Shown: positions 8,977-17,432, numbered from the stretch's first letter. The stretch: 20,571 nt of DNA from Chara braunii (GCA_003427395.1 BFEA01000019.1:5746863-5767433); one strand, 5' to 3'. Numbers and translations are program-made. The notes: generated by a model from the sequence alone, not told the origin.

Positions 8977-9790
8977 CTATCTCCCAGTGACGAAGGTGGG
9001 TCCCCCAGATTCCATCTCTCTTGGAAAGGGTCTCCATTCCGCCACTTCTCGCTGTTCATGAGCGGGTCTAATAGTCCCGATCATTCCCAACCCCAGATAT
9101 CCGAATGTTACGTACTGGTCTAGAGGAATAAGCTCTGCAGCTTCTTCCGTAGTGGCCAGCGTACTCCCTCCTCCTTCCATTTTTTCCAGCATCGCTCCAA
9201 CCCTTCCCGCCCATTGGCGATTGGTGCCACAGCTACTGGGGCGGCCCCAACTCGCGGTTGCGCGGGTCGGTGGGGGCAATCCCGGGCTATGTGTCCCCGT
9301 TGATGACACGTGTAGCAGACGCCAAATTGCCTGCAACACCTCCGGCTGCGGGGGCAAGGGCCAATCCCTGCTGTATTGGGGCAGCTCGTATAGCTATGGG
9401 ACACATCGATCTCATCATCGATTCTATTCGAGCATTATGTTCGTGCTGTTCCTTTTTGCTTTCTTGAATCAGGTTGACTAGTGTTTTGGTTAGTTCTAGT
9501 ATAGCAGCTGATTTGTTCGATCGTGCAGGGTTTTCTACTGTTGGTGAGGGCGTAGTCATCACGGGGATAGACATTCCCGTGATCACACTCGGAGCCGTTC
9601 GTTTAGGCGCAATTTGTTCCAAATAGGTGACTGGACTGGACACAAACCCCATATTCTCGAACTTGTTTTGCAGTGTGGCCAACTCGGCCTTGGCCCTAGC
9701 TAACTCCGGTGAATCCCCCTCTCTGGGGTAGTCTTCTCCTTCTAGGAAACTCGAGACGAACTTTCGTTTCATTTCTTCCGCGGCAGCCAT
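8977..9790 (-). pseudogene. Gag C-terminal part with CCHC zinc knuckle
   Basis: A frame starting MAAAEEMKRKF at 9790 runs to about 9345. A frameshift then moves to the frame carrying C-Y-T-C-H-Q-R-G-H-I-A-R-D-C (9276-9317), a textbook C-x2-C-x4-H-x4-C knuckle that binds nucleic acid and packages the element RNA. A second shift near 9200 moves to the frame continuing EGGGSTLATTEEAAELIPLDQYVTFGYLG to a TAG-type stop just after VTGR at about 8977. The part between 9790 and 9500 has an Ala/Leu/Glu-rich segment (SPELARAKAELATLQNKFENMG) that may be a short coiled coil. The three frames reconstruct one ancestral Gag tail. Confidence 0.9.
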
Positions 9791-10368
9791 AATCTATTAC
9801 AGCGTATGATTGATGGGGGATAACTGTTTACGCAGCTTCGCCTGCTGCGGAGTCCATCGATAAATAAGTCTCTTCCTACCTGCTCTCCTCGCTCAGTCTT
9901 CACGAACATTCGATAGAATCTATTGCGGTATTTCGTGACGAATTCGAGAGGCTTTTGAACCCGATCTTTAATCATGAAGAGAGCCTGTTCGGGATGGATA
10001 TAATCAAATCGATTAAACAAGTCCCGCTCAAATATCGGGAGATCAATCCAGACATAGGTGTTGAACCAGTGATGTACATGTCCTCCCAATCGGGCGGGGA
10101 TGTTAATCTGTGCTTCGTCGTTATCGTATTGTTGTGCTCGGAGCGTGGCCAACCACGCTCTGGCGAGATGATGTGCCGGGTCAAAGAGGTAGAGATCAGG
10201 TGCGGCCACAGGTGCCCGTGCTCATGGCGCGGGCGCCGGCTGAGCCTGATTGGAATTTTGTTGATTGGCGTTCATGTTGGTCGCCTGCCGAGCTCCCGAC
10301 CTATTTCTTGTGACTATAGGATCGCGTCGCGGCGCGTTCCGTGCTCGGGGGTGTCCTCTGTTAGCCAT
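9790..10368 (-). pseudogene. Gag capsid (Retrotrans_gag-like), interrupted
   Basis: The likely start is ATG at 10366-10368, 52 bases after the primer-binding site. The 48 codons from it are Arg/Asn/Gln-rich and are followed by TGA at 10222-10224. The same frame then continues with PDLYLFDPAHHLARAWLATL, RLGGHVHHWFNTYVW, FERDLFNRFDYIHP, FVTKYRNRFYRM and RDLFIDGLR, matching the layout of the retrotransposon Gag capsid family (W, then F...R.F, then Y...F). A one-base frameshift at about 9850 restores PQQAKLRKQLSPINHTL, followed by adjacent TAA and TAG codons (9794-9799) before the ATG at 9790. Gag would form the cytoplasmic virus-like particle. The copy is dead. Confidence 0.9.
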
Positions 10369-10419
10369 ATCGCTCTACCTTAATCACCGACCTGTCCAGC
10401 CCAGAGCCTGCCACGTGTC

Positions 10420-10431
10420 GCTCCGATACCA
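10420..10431 (-). other. Primer-binding site complementary to initiator-Met tRNA
   Basis: On the minus strand the sequence TGGTATCGGAGC differs at one base from TGGTATCAGAGC, the standard plant LTR-retrotransposon site complementary to the 3' end of tRNA-iMet. It lies 52 bases upstream of the gag ATG, exactly where a primer-binding site belongs, and fixes the 5' boundary of the internal region. The single A-to-G difference may be decay or family variation. Confidence 0.85.
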
Positions 10432-11108
10432 ACCTCACGCCCAACGTGACTTCCTAATCGGAGTGGGATGGGGGCCCGGAAGTGCGAAAAACTTGAAGGG
10501 GTGTGCCAAGGATTTTAGGAAAGTGGGGGTGGAGTCCCAGGTCGGAACTGAGATCTCCTGTGGCAAGTTCCAGGGGTACAAGTGCAAAAGGGCATACTTA
10601 GGAGGGAGGTTGCTGATGTCGTGCAACATAAGGCAGATGGCATGCGTAGTGCATCTCCGGCTACAATTCTGGGACACTTTTCCGGTTATCGTCGTACCAA
10701 TAGATTTAAACACTCTTGCTTTCTCGAACAAAATCCCAACAACATTGCCCCTGCCAACAGGTTCAACGCTTCAGGCCAAAAAAAGAAAGGAATCACCATC
10801 GTCGTTGATTTCGTTTTGGGGTTGATCGCGTCGTAATAGGCCTCGGGTTCCGCCGAGGCAGGCCGTACGGGTAGGCTGTGCAATCGCCGCTCAGCTTCGG
10901 TTCGGGGCTGTCGGGTAGTTCCCGAAGCTCGGCGCGCCCGGTGATATCGACAACCTTCGCATGACGGGCTTGGCCAGTAGCGAGCTATGGAATTCCACGG
11001 TACTACTGTGAGTTGGTGATACGGGAGGAGGATATGGAAGGGAGGGAAGCTGGTAGTAGTAACGACGAAGCTGGGGGATATGAAATATTGTGTGTTATAC
11101 GTTTCTGG
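10432..11108 (-). other. Expected 5' LTR region, boundaries not defined
   Basis: By position, the 5' LTR of the minus-strand element should abut 10432 and extend to higher coordinates. I could not find its second copy in the window, because the 3' end of the element is lost, nor a clear CA-3' end next to the primer site. The sequence is ORF-poor, with overlapping frames of unrecognised, Pro/Arg-rich translation. The label is positional inference only. Confidence 0.4.
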
Positions 11109-11315
11109 CTAGTCGGGACACCAAGGGTCGCTAGTTATTACAAAGTGAAAATCCCTTGCGCATAAGCGATCGTTTTCTGTTAGGCAAGGGAATTCCGGAT
11201 TTTTTAAATTTCCCCGCCGTCCGAGTTGTTCGCCTTCCCAGTACTCGCGATATTCCGGATCCCTCAGAGTTTCAAGTTCGTAGTCGGACGCACCGGAAGG
11301 AGATCTGGTAGCCAT
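11109..11315 (-). CDS. Small hypothetical ORF, 68 codons
   Basis: It starts at ATG 11313-11315 in a good plant-type context (GGCATGGC) and ends at 11109. The product is strongly charged and lacks the Arg/Pro bias of nearby spurious frames: an acidic, aromatic N-half (DYELETLRDPEYREYWEGEQ) and a C-half with three Cys and Trp. No signal peptide, membrane segment or known domain is seen. It lies about 700 bases upstream of the retroelement primer site on the same strand, so it may sit in the LTR or be a fragment of another element. I do not recognise it, and whether it is coding is uncertain. Confidence 0.3.
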   Translation of the reverse strand: MATRSPSGASDYELETLRDPEYREYWEGEQLGRRGNLKNPEFPCLTENDRLCARDFHFVITSDPWCPD

Positions 11316-11330
11316 GCCTGTTTAGTAAGT

Positions 11331-11540
11331 CGCATCCCCCACATCCTTACACGCGGTTAAGGCTGACTTACGCAGGCGAATGCGTACGTGCGGACTCAGT
11401 TTACTCGAGATCGCGATCGTATGCACGCGCGTACGTAAGGAACAACCGATTGGTTCCTTGTGCCGGTCGCATTCAACCGTAAATGCAATTATCCTACCAA
11501 TCACTACATGCCATATAGGTGACGCAAAGATTGACAGTTA
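11331..11540. other. Palindrome-rich non-coding segment
   Basis: Contains AAGGAAC...GTTCCTT (7-bp perfect arms, 9-base loop, about 11438-11460), the palindrome GATCGCGATC (about 11410-11419), and two CGTACGT blocks (about 11384 and 11432). No gene is seen. Confidence 0.6.
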
Positions 11541-12909
11541 GACTTCAGACATCCAAAGTGAGCATTCCCCATTAGGCTTGATTGCATAGCTCATGCAGGC
11601 GAACACTGGTCAGAGACAACATGCATCGTGAAAACAGATCGAAAAGATTGCTAACAAAAGAGATCCTACATTCATTCCATGAATACATACGGAGCAAAAC
11701 AACAAGGAAAATCCGAGACAATATACAAGAGAAGTTCGAAAAAAAAAGGCCGCGATAAAGATATCGACCACATAAGAACTCGAAATTATACAGTTGGACA
11801 GAAAAAGGAATGAAAGGAACAACAAAAGGAAGCCATATACCACACCCACACCACTGCTCTCTCTCCTGCTGCGGGCAGTCCGTCGCCGCGCATCAATACC
11901 CACGATACCGGCAGTCCGTCGCCTCGTATCCATACAGATTTGTCACCCCGCTTGGTTCAAGCATGCAAGTCATGTTCGCCCGTGCGCCACAGTCCATCGC
12001 GGCCCCGCACGTCAACTCCGCATACCCGACACCAGCTCGTTGGATCGCCCAACTCTCACACTCACTCACCTTCCAACTTGCTCATTAGCCGACCCTCACT
12101 GATCGCGCTAACCTCAAAATTTTAGAGAGCAAACTAATCGCGCTTACGAAATTTATAGCATGCACACCTGCGCGAAAGGTGCGGGATTAAGCCGAGATGG
12201 ACAAGAAGAGAAGAGAGGAAGTGCCTACGTCTGCATGGGCAGGCCGTGGCGTGGGGGTTGTAGCCACTCTCCACGCATCGATCCGGTCATGCAGGCACTT
12301 CGGCCAATTAGAACAGAGCATGCGAGACGAGAAAGAAGAAGAAGGCGGGCAACATAGGAGAACCAAGAAAGAAGAAGGATTACAGTTATGATCGCGCCCG
12401 CCAAAAATGACAGTTGCACAAGATTAAAGGCACGATCCAGTCAGGAACCAGTTCCTTGCGCTACAAGATGCGCGCGAACGCTGCAAAACAAAATTCAGAG
12501 CACCGAAATTCCTAGCCTAAGTCCTAATTGCAGAGAGGAAATTCCGAAAGGAAGAGCAATTCCGAGAGCCCGCGGGGGCTCGACATCAGTTAAAAATTCA
12601 AAAATGAAAATTCCCGCGCGCTAATCGCGCCAAAATTCCTAATGCTCACAGCAGAACAAGAAAGAAGCTATGGTACAGTTATTTCTTGCGCCCATCATGG
12701 CGCAGCCATCCAATCTTCGGCGCGGGGTTTTCCCGGCGCTGGCCCAACGGATTCCAACAAATACGAAAAAGAAGCGAGGGCATCCATGCAATTTGCCCAC
12801 CCGAACCGCGCTTACGCCCGTCACCCATCAAAGCCCTCCCGTTTTCCCACATCGGCCTTGCGCAGGAAGTCGCGCGGTTGCAGAAGATAGCTCGTCACAC
12901 CCCTGCACA
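11541..12909. other. Intergenic, no gene recognised
   Basis: Several overlapping frames of 60-107 codons exist on both strands, but all read as Arg/Ser/His/Pro-rich noise. A 36-bp direct repeat is present: GGCAGTCCGTCGCC at 11874 and again at 11910, each followed by CG-rich sequence and ending ATAC. A-rich, purine-biased tracts with AAGAAAGAAG occur near 12365 and 12657, both followed by TACAGTTAT, suggesting an old partial duplication. Confidence 0.6.
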
Positions 12910-12919
12910 AGGATGAGGG

Positions 12920-13020
12920 AAAAAAAAAAAAAAAAAAAAAACAGCGGACGCGACATGTTTTGAAACCCTAAAGGCAAAAAGAGTCGTGCTGGCAAAGAAA
13001 CCACGTTTTCGGTCCAAAAG
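12920..13020 (-). repeat. Poly(A)-linked repeat copy, minus orientation (copy A)
   Basis: A run of 22 A (12920-12941) is followed by a segment whose reverse complement (GTGGTTTCTTTGCC ... TTTTGCC ... CAAAACATG) aligns with parts of the repeat at 13093-13230 and with the reverse complement of 13502-13636. It is more diverged than those two. No coding role. Confidence 0.6.
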
Positions 13021-13092
13021 TATTCGTTGTGCATTCTCTTTTTTTTGTTTGCCCCTCTGACACCTCGACCGACCCCTGTAGATATCACACCC

Positions 13093-13230
13093 TGTCTGAA
13101 ACCACGGCCGTTGGTACTTCCGCCCCCTTTTCGAACTCGGTGCGGTTTTCTTTGCCGACCCGTGTTTTTTCTGCGCATTCGATACTCAAAAGTGACATGA
13201 ATGTACTTACCTAAAAACAAAAAGACAGAA
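13093..13230 (+). repeat. Inverted-repeat arm, plus orientation (copy B)
   Basis: Contains, in order, ACCACGGCCG, GTACTTCCG, CCCTTTTCGAACTCG, TTTCTTTGCCGA, ACTCAAAAGTGACATGAA and TACTTACCT. The reverse complement of 13502-13636 gives the same blocks in the same order (ACCACGGCCG, GTACTTTC, CCCTTTTTGAACTCG, TTTCCTTGCCGA, ACTCAAATGTGACATGAA, TACTTCCCT). B and the minus copy form a fold-back with a ~270-base spacer. Confidence 0.88.
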
Positions 13231-13501
13231 AAGAATAGGGGTTGCTTTGCTGTTTGAGTCCTTCTCTTACATCATCCCATGTGGCGTAGTTTCATGTGGA
13301 CTGGGATAGCCTGGTGTCAACTGGGTCAGCTGCACGTCCAGGGGCAAAATGTAGTCCTTAGGCATATGGGGTCAAACCGCGGGCATATGGGGCGAACTGT
13401 GGACATAAGTGTATCAGTGTCAGTAGCTTTGTGAATGATTGGCCATTGACATATCGGAGCTGTGATTTGTTGCTCCTTGCGTTCACACTGATTAGTATAG
13501 A

Positions 13502-13669
13502 AAAAAAGAAAAAGAGGGAAGTAGGTTCATGTCACATTTGAGTTCCATAGGGGGCAAAACAACATGCCTCGGCAAGGAAACCAGGCGCGAGTTCAAAAAG
13601 GGCAATGAAAGTACTGCGGCCGTGGTGTCAGATGGGGAAAGGGGATTTAAAAAAAAAAAAAAAAAAAAA
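13502..13669 (-). repeat. Inverted-repeat arm with poly(A), minus orientation (copy C)
   Basis: This is the partner arm of 13093-13230, followed on the plus strand by 21 A (13649-13669). The spacer between the arms contains a small direct repeat, GGCATATGGGG, at about 13362 and 13381. A further weak plus-strand partial copy may start at about 13745 (CTTTACGAACTC). The arrangement suggests a MITE-like or nested repeat family, not a gene. Confidence 0.85.
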
Positions 13670-13759
13670 GCCCAACGGATACTTTTCGACCGAAATTGCC
13701 GTTTCGAAGTAGGCGCCTGATTTCGTTGCTGGCGCATGTGTTTTTTTGGCCTTTACGAA

Positions 13760-14818
13760 CTCAAAACCTGCCGCGCCCGCTGTTGTTTCAAAGAAAAAAG
13801 TTCGCATTGATTAATATGTCTGTTAGCGATAGTGTCTAGAGAGTTGCTGCCGATTTTTCAAGTTCGTATCCTCCATGGTTGCACAAAAAAATTCACCGTC
13901 TGGAGCAGTCCATCATGACCAGTGGACAGAACAGGCCCATGACGCATTCCTGTGCGTGCGTAAGTGGTCTGTGGCACTTTGTGCTCATATTGTCAATCAC
14001 TTCAAGAAGTTAGAGTTCTAGCATAGTGTCTCCTGCTCATCATGCTGCGATTGTTTCCTCACAGGTCCTCGTGTTGTTGGAGTGTTATCAATGAAGTTAC
14101 TCACCAAGTGTCTAGCTGTCGCTGAGAATGATCAGCCATCTGCAGAATGCCTGAGTTTCTCGTGCCACCAATTTGGCAGGTAGTATCTTGATCCAGATCA
14201 GGTCTGGCAATGAAAATTGGGAGAAGGCTCAGAAGGCACAAGGCCTTGGAGAGCAGCCTTAGAGGGACCAAACGAGGTCCGGAGCGGCGAAGCCACCCAT
14301 CATGTTGGGGCCACAAGTTTGCGTCAAATTGAGTTTCTCAGGGATACGCCCAACTGACGCTATGCCCAAGGCGACCTGGGGGCCGCCGTGTCTGGCGGCT
14401 TTCACAGCCGGGTTCTTTCCCTTAGCATGAACATTGCATCACCGGATCCTGGTCCTCAGCCAGACTACAACTCTGACTCGGAGACCTCCTGCCTACTCCC
14501 TTCTGGCTCTAGCCAAGCCACTCGTATGCCCATGCACAGCTGGATGCCCTCCTATTAGCAGAGCGGCAATTTTGTCCAGACTTTTCCTGGAGAGGGCTAC
14601 CTTCTTCACCCGAATACAATCACTGTATCTAGAGCCTAGAATGAACGATGCCCCAAATACAGCGATAATGACCATACATTTCATGCGGGGGAAGATGGTA
14701 GCAGATATTTGTCTTCATGGTTGACCCCAATCAACACTTTTGTCTGTCTGTGCTCTTGTCAGGAGTCTGCATGGTGATGGGAATTTCCTCTAAGGGGAAG
14801 CCTGTTGCCAGCGCCACG
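13760..14818. other. Intergenic, no gene recognised
   Basis: Frames of 63-96 codons at 14101-14316 (minus), 14434-14724 (plus) and 14493-14684 (minus) have no recognisable domain. The minus frame ends at a TTG-GTGAGT (about 14100-14108) resembling a splice donor, so an exon cannot be excluded, but nothing else supports it. Confidence 0.5.
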
Positions 14819-14931
14819 TACTGTCTTCCCCCGAACACAACGCACCCTCATTATAACTGGATCGGACTGGAAAGATCGATCGCTTGCCCACATTCAAAAT
14901 GAGGGTGCGTTGTGTTCGAGGGAAGACAGTA
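14819..14931. repeat. 34-bp near-perfect inverted repeat (miRNA-precursor-like hairpin)
   Basis: Left arm 14819-14852 and right arm 14898-14931 are reverse complements over all 34 positions except one. The loop is 45 bases. The mismatch is C-A in plus-strand RNA but a G-U wobble in minus-strand RNA. A stem of this length and a loop of this size match plant-style small-RNA precursors or a small MITE. The flanks show no extended pairing. I cannot tell whether it is transcribed. Confidence 0.85.
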
Positions 14932-15630
14932 GTTCTTTCTCTTCCAGTGGAAGCTGGGAAAGGTGGCAGATTTCTTTACCACTGTAGCAGTACTGAAATT
15001 CTTTTTAGAAACTTGTCTTGTTCTTTAGACCACCAGTACACCCTGGCCTGGTGGCGGCACACTGTGTGCCAAGCTTTGCCGAACTGCCAGCGGCGCACTT
15101 TTGTTATTTTCCGGCTGGTGCTGCCAGCCACTGTGGTCCAGTAGGCCTGAGTTTGCGACATTTTAGGAGTATTAGGCCATGAAGAAGGGCCTCGCCACTC
15201 TACTGTCGAAAGCCTTAAAATTTCGATGGCTGTCAGAAGCAATTCGACGGCCACCCTTTGGACAGTTTCCACCCCCTTCGCCACACAGCACTTGAAGTGG
15301 CAAAAGCATGAATGCAAGTCCAAAAGAGACTAACCCAGCTGAGGATAGGACAAGGATTCGTCAGTCCCAACCTCAGTTAGTTCCGCTCACCAACTTCCAA
15401 GGAGGACTCGATAGCTCCATGGAGGACTGTTGAAAATGTAGAAGTTGCAGGCTGGGGACGCAACCTCTTCTGAAAGGAGGTGTCAAAAGTTTTTCTCTGA
15501 CAACTTGCGTAGTCTTCCCCGTCTCAGATTTCAAAAGGCTGTGTGTAGCGAGGTGAAACTGTCAAAATTTCCTTTCTCGACGACAGTGGTGTGGCGAGGC
15601 CCGCAATCTTGCAAGGCTGGGGCTGTGTAC
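14932..15630. other. Intergenic, no gene recognised
   Basis: A minus-strand frame of 115 codons (14976-15323) and a plus-strand frame of 86 codons (14884-15144) overlap here. Neither shows a known motif. Several short GC palindromes occur, such as the GCTGGTGCTGCCAGC region near 15113. Confidence 0.5.
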
Positions 15631-15639
15631 AGCTGCCCG

Positions 15640-16050
15640 TGCCAGATCTTCACGTCACCGCAATCGGCCAGGAAAACATGTGGTGGTGTCGCATCTGCTG
15701 TTCATGGTTCCACGAGTCTGTCGCTGGGCTGGGCAAGTCGCAGTCTGGGTCCTGGGGGAGGAGAACACAGGCTGTGATTCAAACATTCTCCGAGCATGGA
15801 AATGGTTGCTGCAGCTGCCACTGGCAGGGGCCCGATTTACACGTCACCTGATCGTGTAGGAAAACCTGTTGCAGTGTCGCATCTGCTGCTCAAGCTTCCA
15901 TGACTTCTGCTGTTGGGCTGGACAAGTCGCGGGCAGGGTCCTGGGGNCTGCTGCTCAAGCTTCCATGACTTCTGCTGTTGGGCTGGACAAGTCGCGGGCA
16001 GGGTCCTGGGGGACGAGAACACCGGGTGTGAGTGAAACGGTCTCCCACCG
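15640..16050 (+). pseudogene. Tandemly duplicated segment encoding half a PHD-like finger
   Basis: Two diverged copies, offset 188 bases (GCATCTGCTG at 15691 and 15879), share CACGTCACC, GGAAAAC, TGTCGCATCTGCTG, TTCCA, GGGCTGG, CAAGTCGC, GGGTCCTGGGGG and GAGAACAC blocks. In the same frame copy 1 reads W-W-C-R-I-C-C-S-W-F-H-E-S-V and copy 2 reads L-Q-C-R-I-C-C-S-S-F-H-D-F-C. The latter fits C-x2-C-x4-H-x2-C, as in MLL/trithorax-type PHD fingers; copy 1 has Val in place of the last Cys. A CAG or TAG immediately precedes GAAAAC in both copies, compatible with a 3' splice site. The flanking ligand pairs are not found, so this is at most an exon fragment. Confidence 0.4.
15883..16011. other. Assembly gap (single N) flanked by an exact 64-bp duplication
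   Basis: Positions 15883-15946 and 15948-16011 are identical and are separated only by N at 15947. Exact identity next to an N, in contrast to the diverged 188-bp repeat around it, indicates two contig ends that overlap by 64 bases but were scaffolded with a one-base gap. The real genome probably has one copy. Confidence 0.92.
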
Positions 16051-16528
16051 TGGAAATGCTGCCTGCCTGCTCAACACTGGCGTCTGCACTTGGGAGAGAA
16101 TGTGCCTGTCGCAGGGGTAAATCTCTGATTTGCCAGAATGCATGTAAGGTAGCCACATGCCTCGTTATAGTAGTAACCACATGAATGGATTAACCAGACT
16201 CTCACAAGTTTAGAGGGATATTTTTTTTGTCTGTTTACAGATGACTGAAGATATGGTTGGTCATAAATTTGGAGAATCTAAAACTTCATAACGGTTACCA
16301 AACAAAAACGGAGCAAAAAGAGAACAAATAATGGCACAGAAAGTCGACCCAAAAATCTCAGTAAGACTAAATGTATGCCCCTCCCCTTTCCCCACCCCTC
16401 CCCCCCTTCTATCTACCACCCTGCAATATGACAGCCAACAGGGTTGCAGGAGTTGGTGAGGGAAAACAGCGCTGTTGTTGAGCTCGGCTATAGCTCGACC
16501 ACGGCATGGATCCACTTTTGTACACCGT
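16051..16528. other. Intergenic, no gene recognised
   Basis: A 165-codon minus frame (16261-16758) is open but shows no known domain and overlaps the tRNA-like segment, so it is not called. A pyrimidine-rich run (CCCCTCCCC..., about 16379-16411) is present. Confidence 0.55.
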
Positions 16529-16597
16529 GCCACGGCTGTAGTGGTTAAGAAACTCGGCTCTTGAAGCTGAGGGCGCTGGTTGGTATCCGTCCGTGGA
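16529..16597 (+). other. tRNA-like segment, possible SINE head
   Basis: CCACGG (16530-16535) and CCGTGG (16591-16596) can pair as an acceptor-like stem about 67 bases apart. Between them are an A-box-like TGTAGTGGTTAAG (about 16538-16550), an anticodon-arm-like CTCGGCT/AGCTGAG stem (16553-16571) and a B-box-like GGTTGGTATCC (16578-16588; consensus GGTTCRANYCC). Order and spacing are those of a pol III internal promoter in a tRNA. The B box and T stem are imperfect, so a tRNA-derived SINE or decayed tRNA is more likely than a working tRNA. Confidence 0.5.
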
Positions 16598-16996
16598 CGG
16601 AGGAGCTCCTGTGGCTGATGATGTACAGACTCTAGCTCGACTCCGTGAGCTGACTTGAGAGGGGTAAAATGAGTGGGAGCTGTGCGAACAAATGACTTCA
16701 ACTCTGTTTTATCGTCGTTGTAGCAAACACCTGAAGAAGAAGGGGAACTGCCAGTCATGTTGCTTAGCAGGCCCTGAGTGACGGTTTCATTGGAAATTCA
16801 TCCGCTTGTTTGTTCAGAGAGGACATGAGCGAATGCATCAATAAGCAAGACACAGACTGGTCGTCATTTTCTGTGGCTCCCCATTCTCTGTGGCTCAATA
16901 CCGTTTACACTCAGCAAGTGGTAAGATGCATCCCTCGCCACACCACTTTCGAAACGGGAAAAAAAAGAGACAACTGCGCCTGTGGCTACTGCAAGG
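16598..16996. other. Possible SINE body, no gene seen
   Basis: Sequence downstream of the tRNA-like head contains GGAGCTCC (about 16601-16608) and CTCGACTCCGTGAG, but no clear 3' tail or target-site duplication that I can define. Confidence 0.35.
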
Positions 16997-17069
16997 TTCA
17001 GAATTCGCAGCAATAAAAGTCCACTGCGAGCTTGGGCGAAGACCAGTTAGAAACTGCAAGAAAAACAGT
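16997..17069 (+). repeat. Left arm of an ~830-bp fold-back element
   Basis: AATTCGCAG, AATAA, CACTGCG, then CAGTTAGAAACTGCAA and AAAACAG occur here in the same order as in the reverse complement of 17751-17826. The 16-base core CAGTTAGAAACTGCAA is identical in both arms. The spacer is about 680 bases. Confidence 0.87.
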
Positions 17070-17204
17070 AAATCATGCGTTCGGCGGCCTACCGGTTCAA
17101 TAATTGGCAAAAATGGGAGGTGGTGGTACTGCTCTTTTTCCCGTGGCCTGGCCTGGGAGCAGTTACCGGTAGCAGGCCCTCCCGTTTTTGGCTCGTTTCC
17201 CCTG

Positions 17205-17367
17205 GGGTGTGGCCTAGGCATCTCGGCCGTGGCCCAGCCACAGGCGTGGCTAGGCATCTCGCCAGGCATCTCGCCCATGGCCCAGCCATGGGCGTGGCAA
17301 AGACATCTCGGCTAGGGCCCAGCCACGGGTGTGGCCTAGAGCTCGGCCGTGGCATAAGCAGGCGCGG
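17205..17367. repeat. GC-rich minisatellite with palindromic units
   Basis: GTGGCCTAGGCATCTCGGCCGTGGCCCAGCCAC-type units of about 36-48 bases repeat roughly four times with small deletions: GGCATCTCG at about 17217, 17252 and 17264, GACATCTCG at about 17302, and GAGCTCGGCCGTGGC near 17340. Each unit holds an internal dyad. The clearest is CCCATGGC-CCA-GCCATGGG, which has perfect 8-bp arms. It lies inside the fold-back element and directly precedes the long poly(A). Confidence 0.85.

Positions 17368-17432
<65 letters not shown>
17368..17432 (+). repeat. Uninterrupted poly(A), 65 bases
   Basis: A run of 65 A on the plus strand. It may be a retroposon tail or a slippage-prone repeat; its exact length is likely to be assembly-dependent. 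Confidence 0.97.

Larger units (their letters stand above)
5450..10431 (-). mobile_element. Degenerate, 3'-truncated Ty3/gypsy LTR retrotransposon with a PHD finger in pol
   Basis: Read on the minus strand from 10431 downward: tRNA-iMet-like primer-binding site, gag capsid, CCHC zinc knuckle, retropepsin-like protease, linker, reverse transcriptase with YMDD, RNase H, C4HC3 finger and integrase H2C2 domain. RT-RNase H before integrase is the Ty3/gypsy (Metaviridae) order. At least five in-frame stops (10222, 7164, 6700, 6547, 5476) and frameshifts near 9850, 9345, 9200, 7940, 6785, 6450 and 6122 mean no functional product can be made from this copy. The integrase catalytic core, any C-terminal chromodomain, the polypurine tract and the 3' LTR are not found before the breakpoint at about 5449. 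The internal part spans about 5 kb, consistent with a full element minus its last 1.5-2 kb. Confidence 0.95.

Noticed and set aside
10265-10825. 186-codon plus-strand frame
   Set aside because: Overlaps the gag 5' end and primer site on the opposite strand; translation has no recognisable domain.
10432-11330. Definite 5' LTR annotation
   Set aside because: No second LTR copy, no TG...CA ends and no target-site duplication could be identified in the window.
11331-13760. CRISPR array or bacterial integron-like palindromes
   Set aside because: Repeats are few, irregular and not separated by unique spacers of constant length; the context is eukaryotic.
16261-16758. 165-codon minus-strand frame
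   Set aside because: No domain, and it overlaps the plus-strand tRNA-like segment; judged chance.
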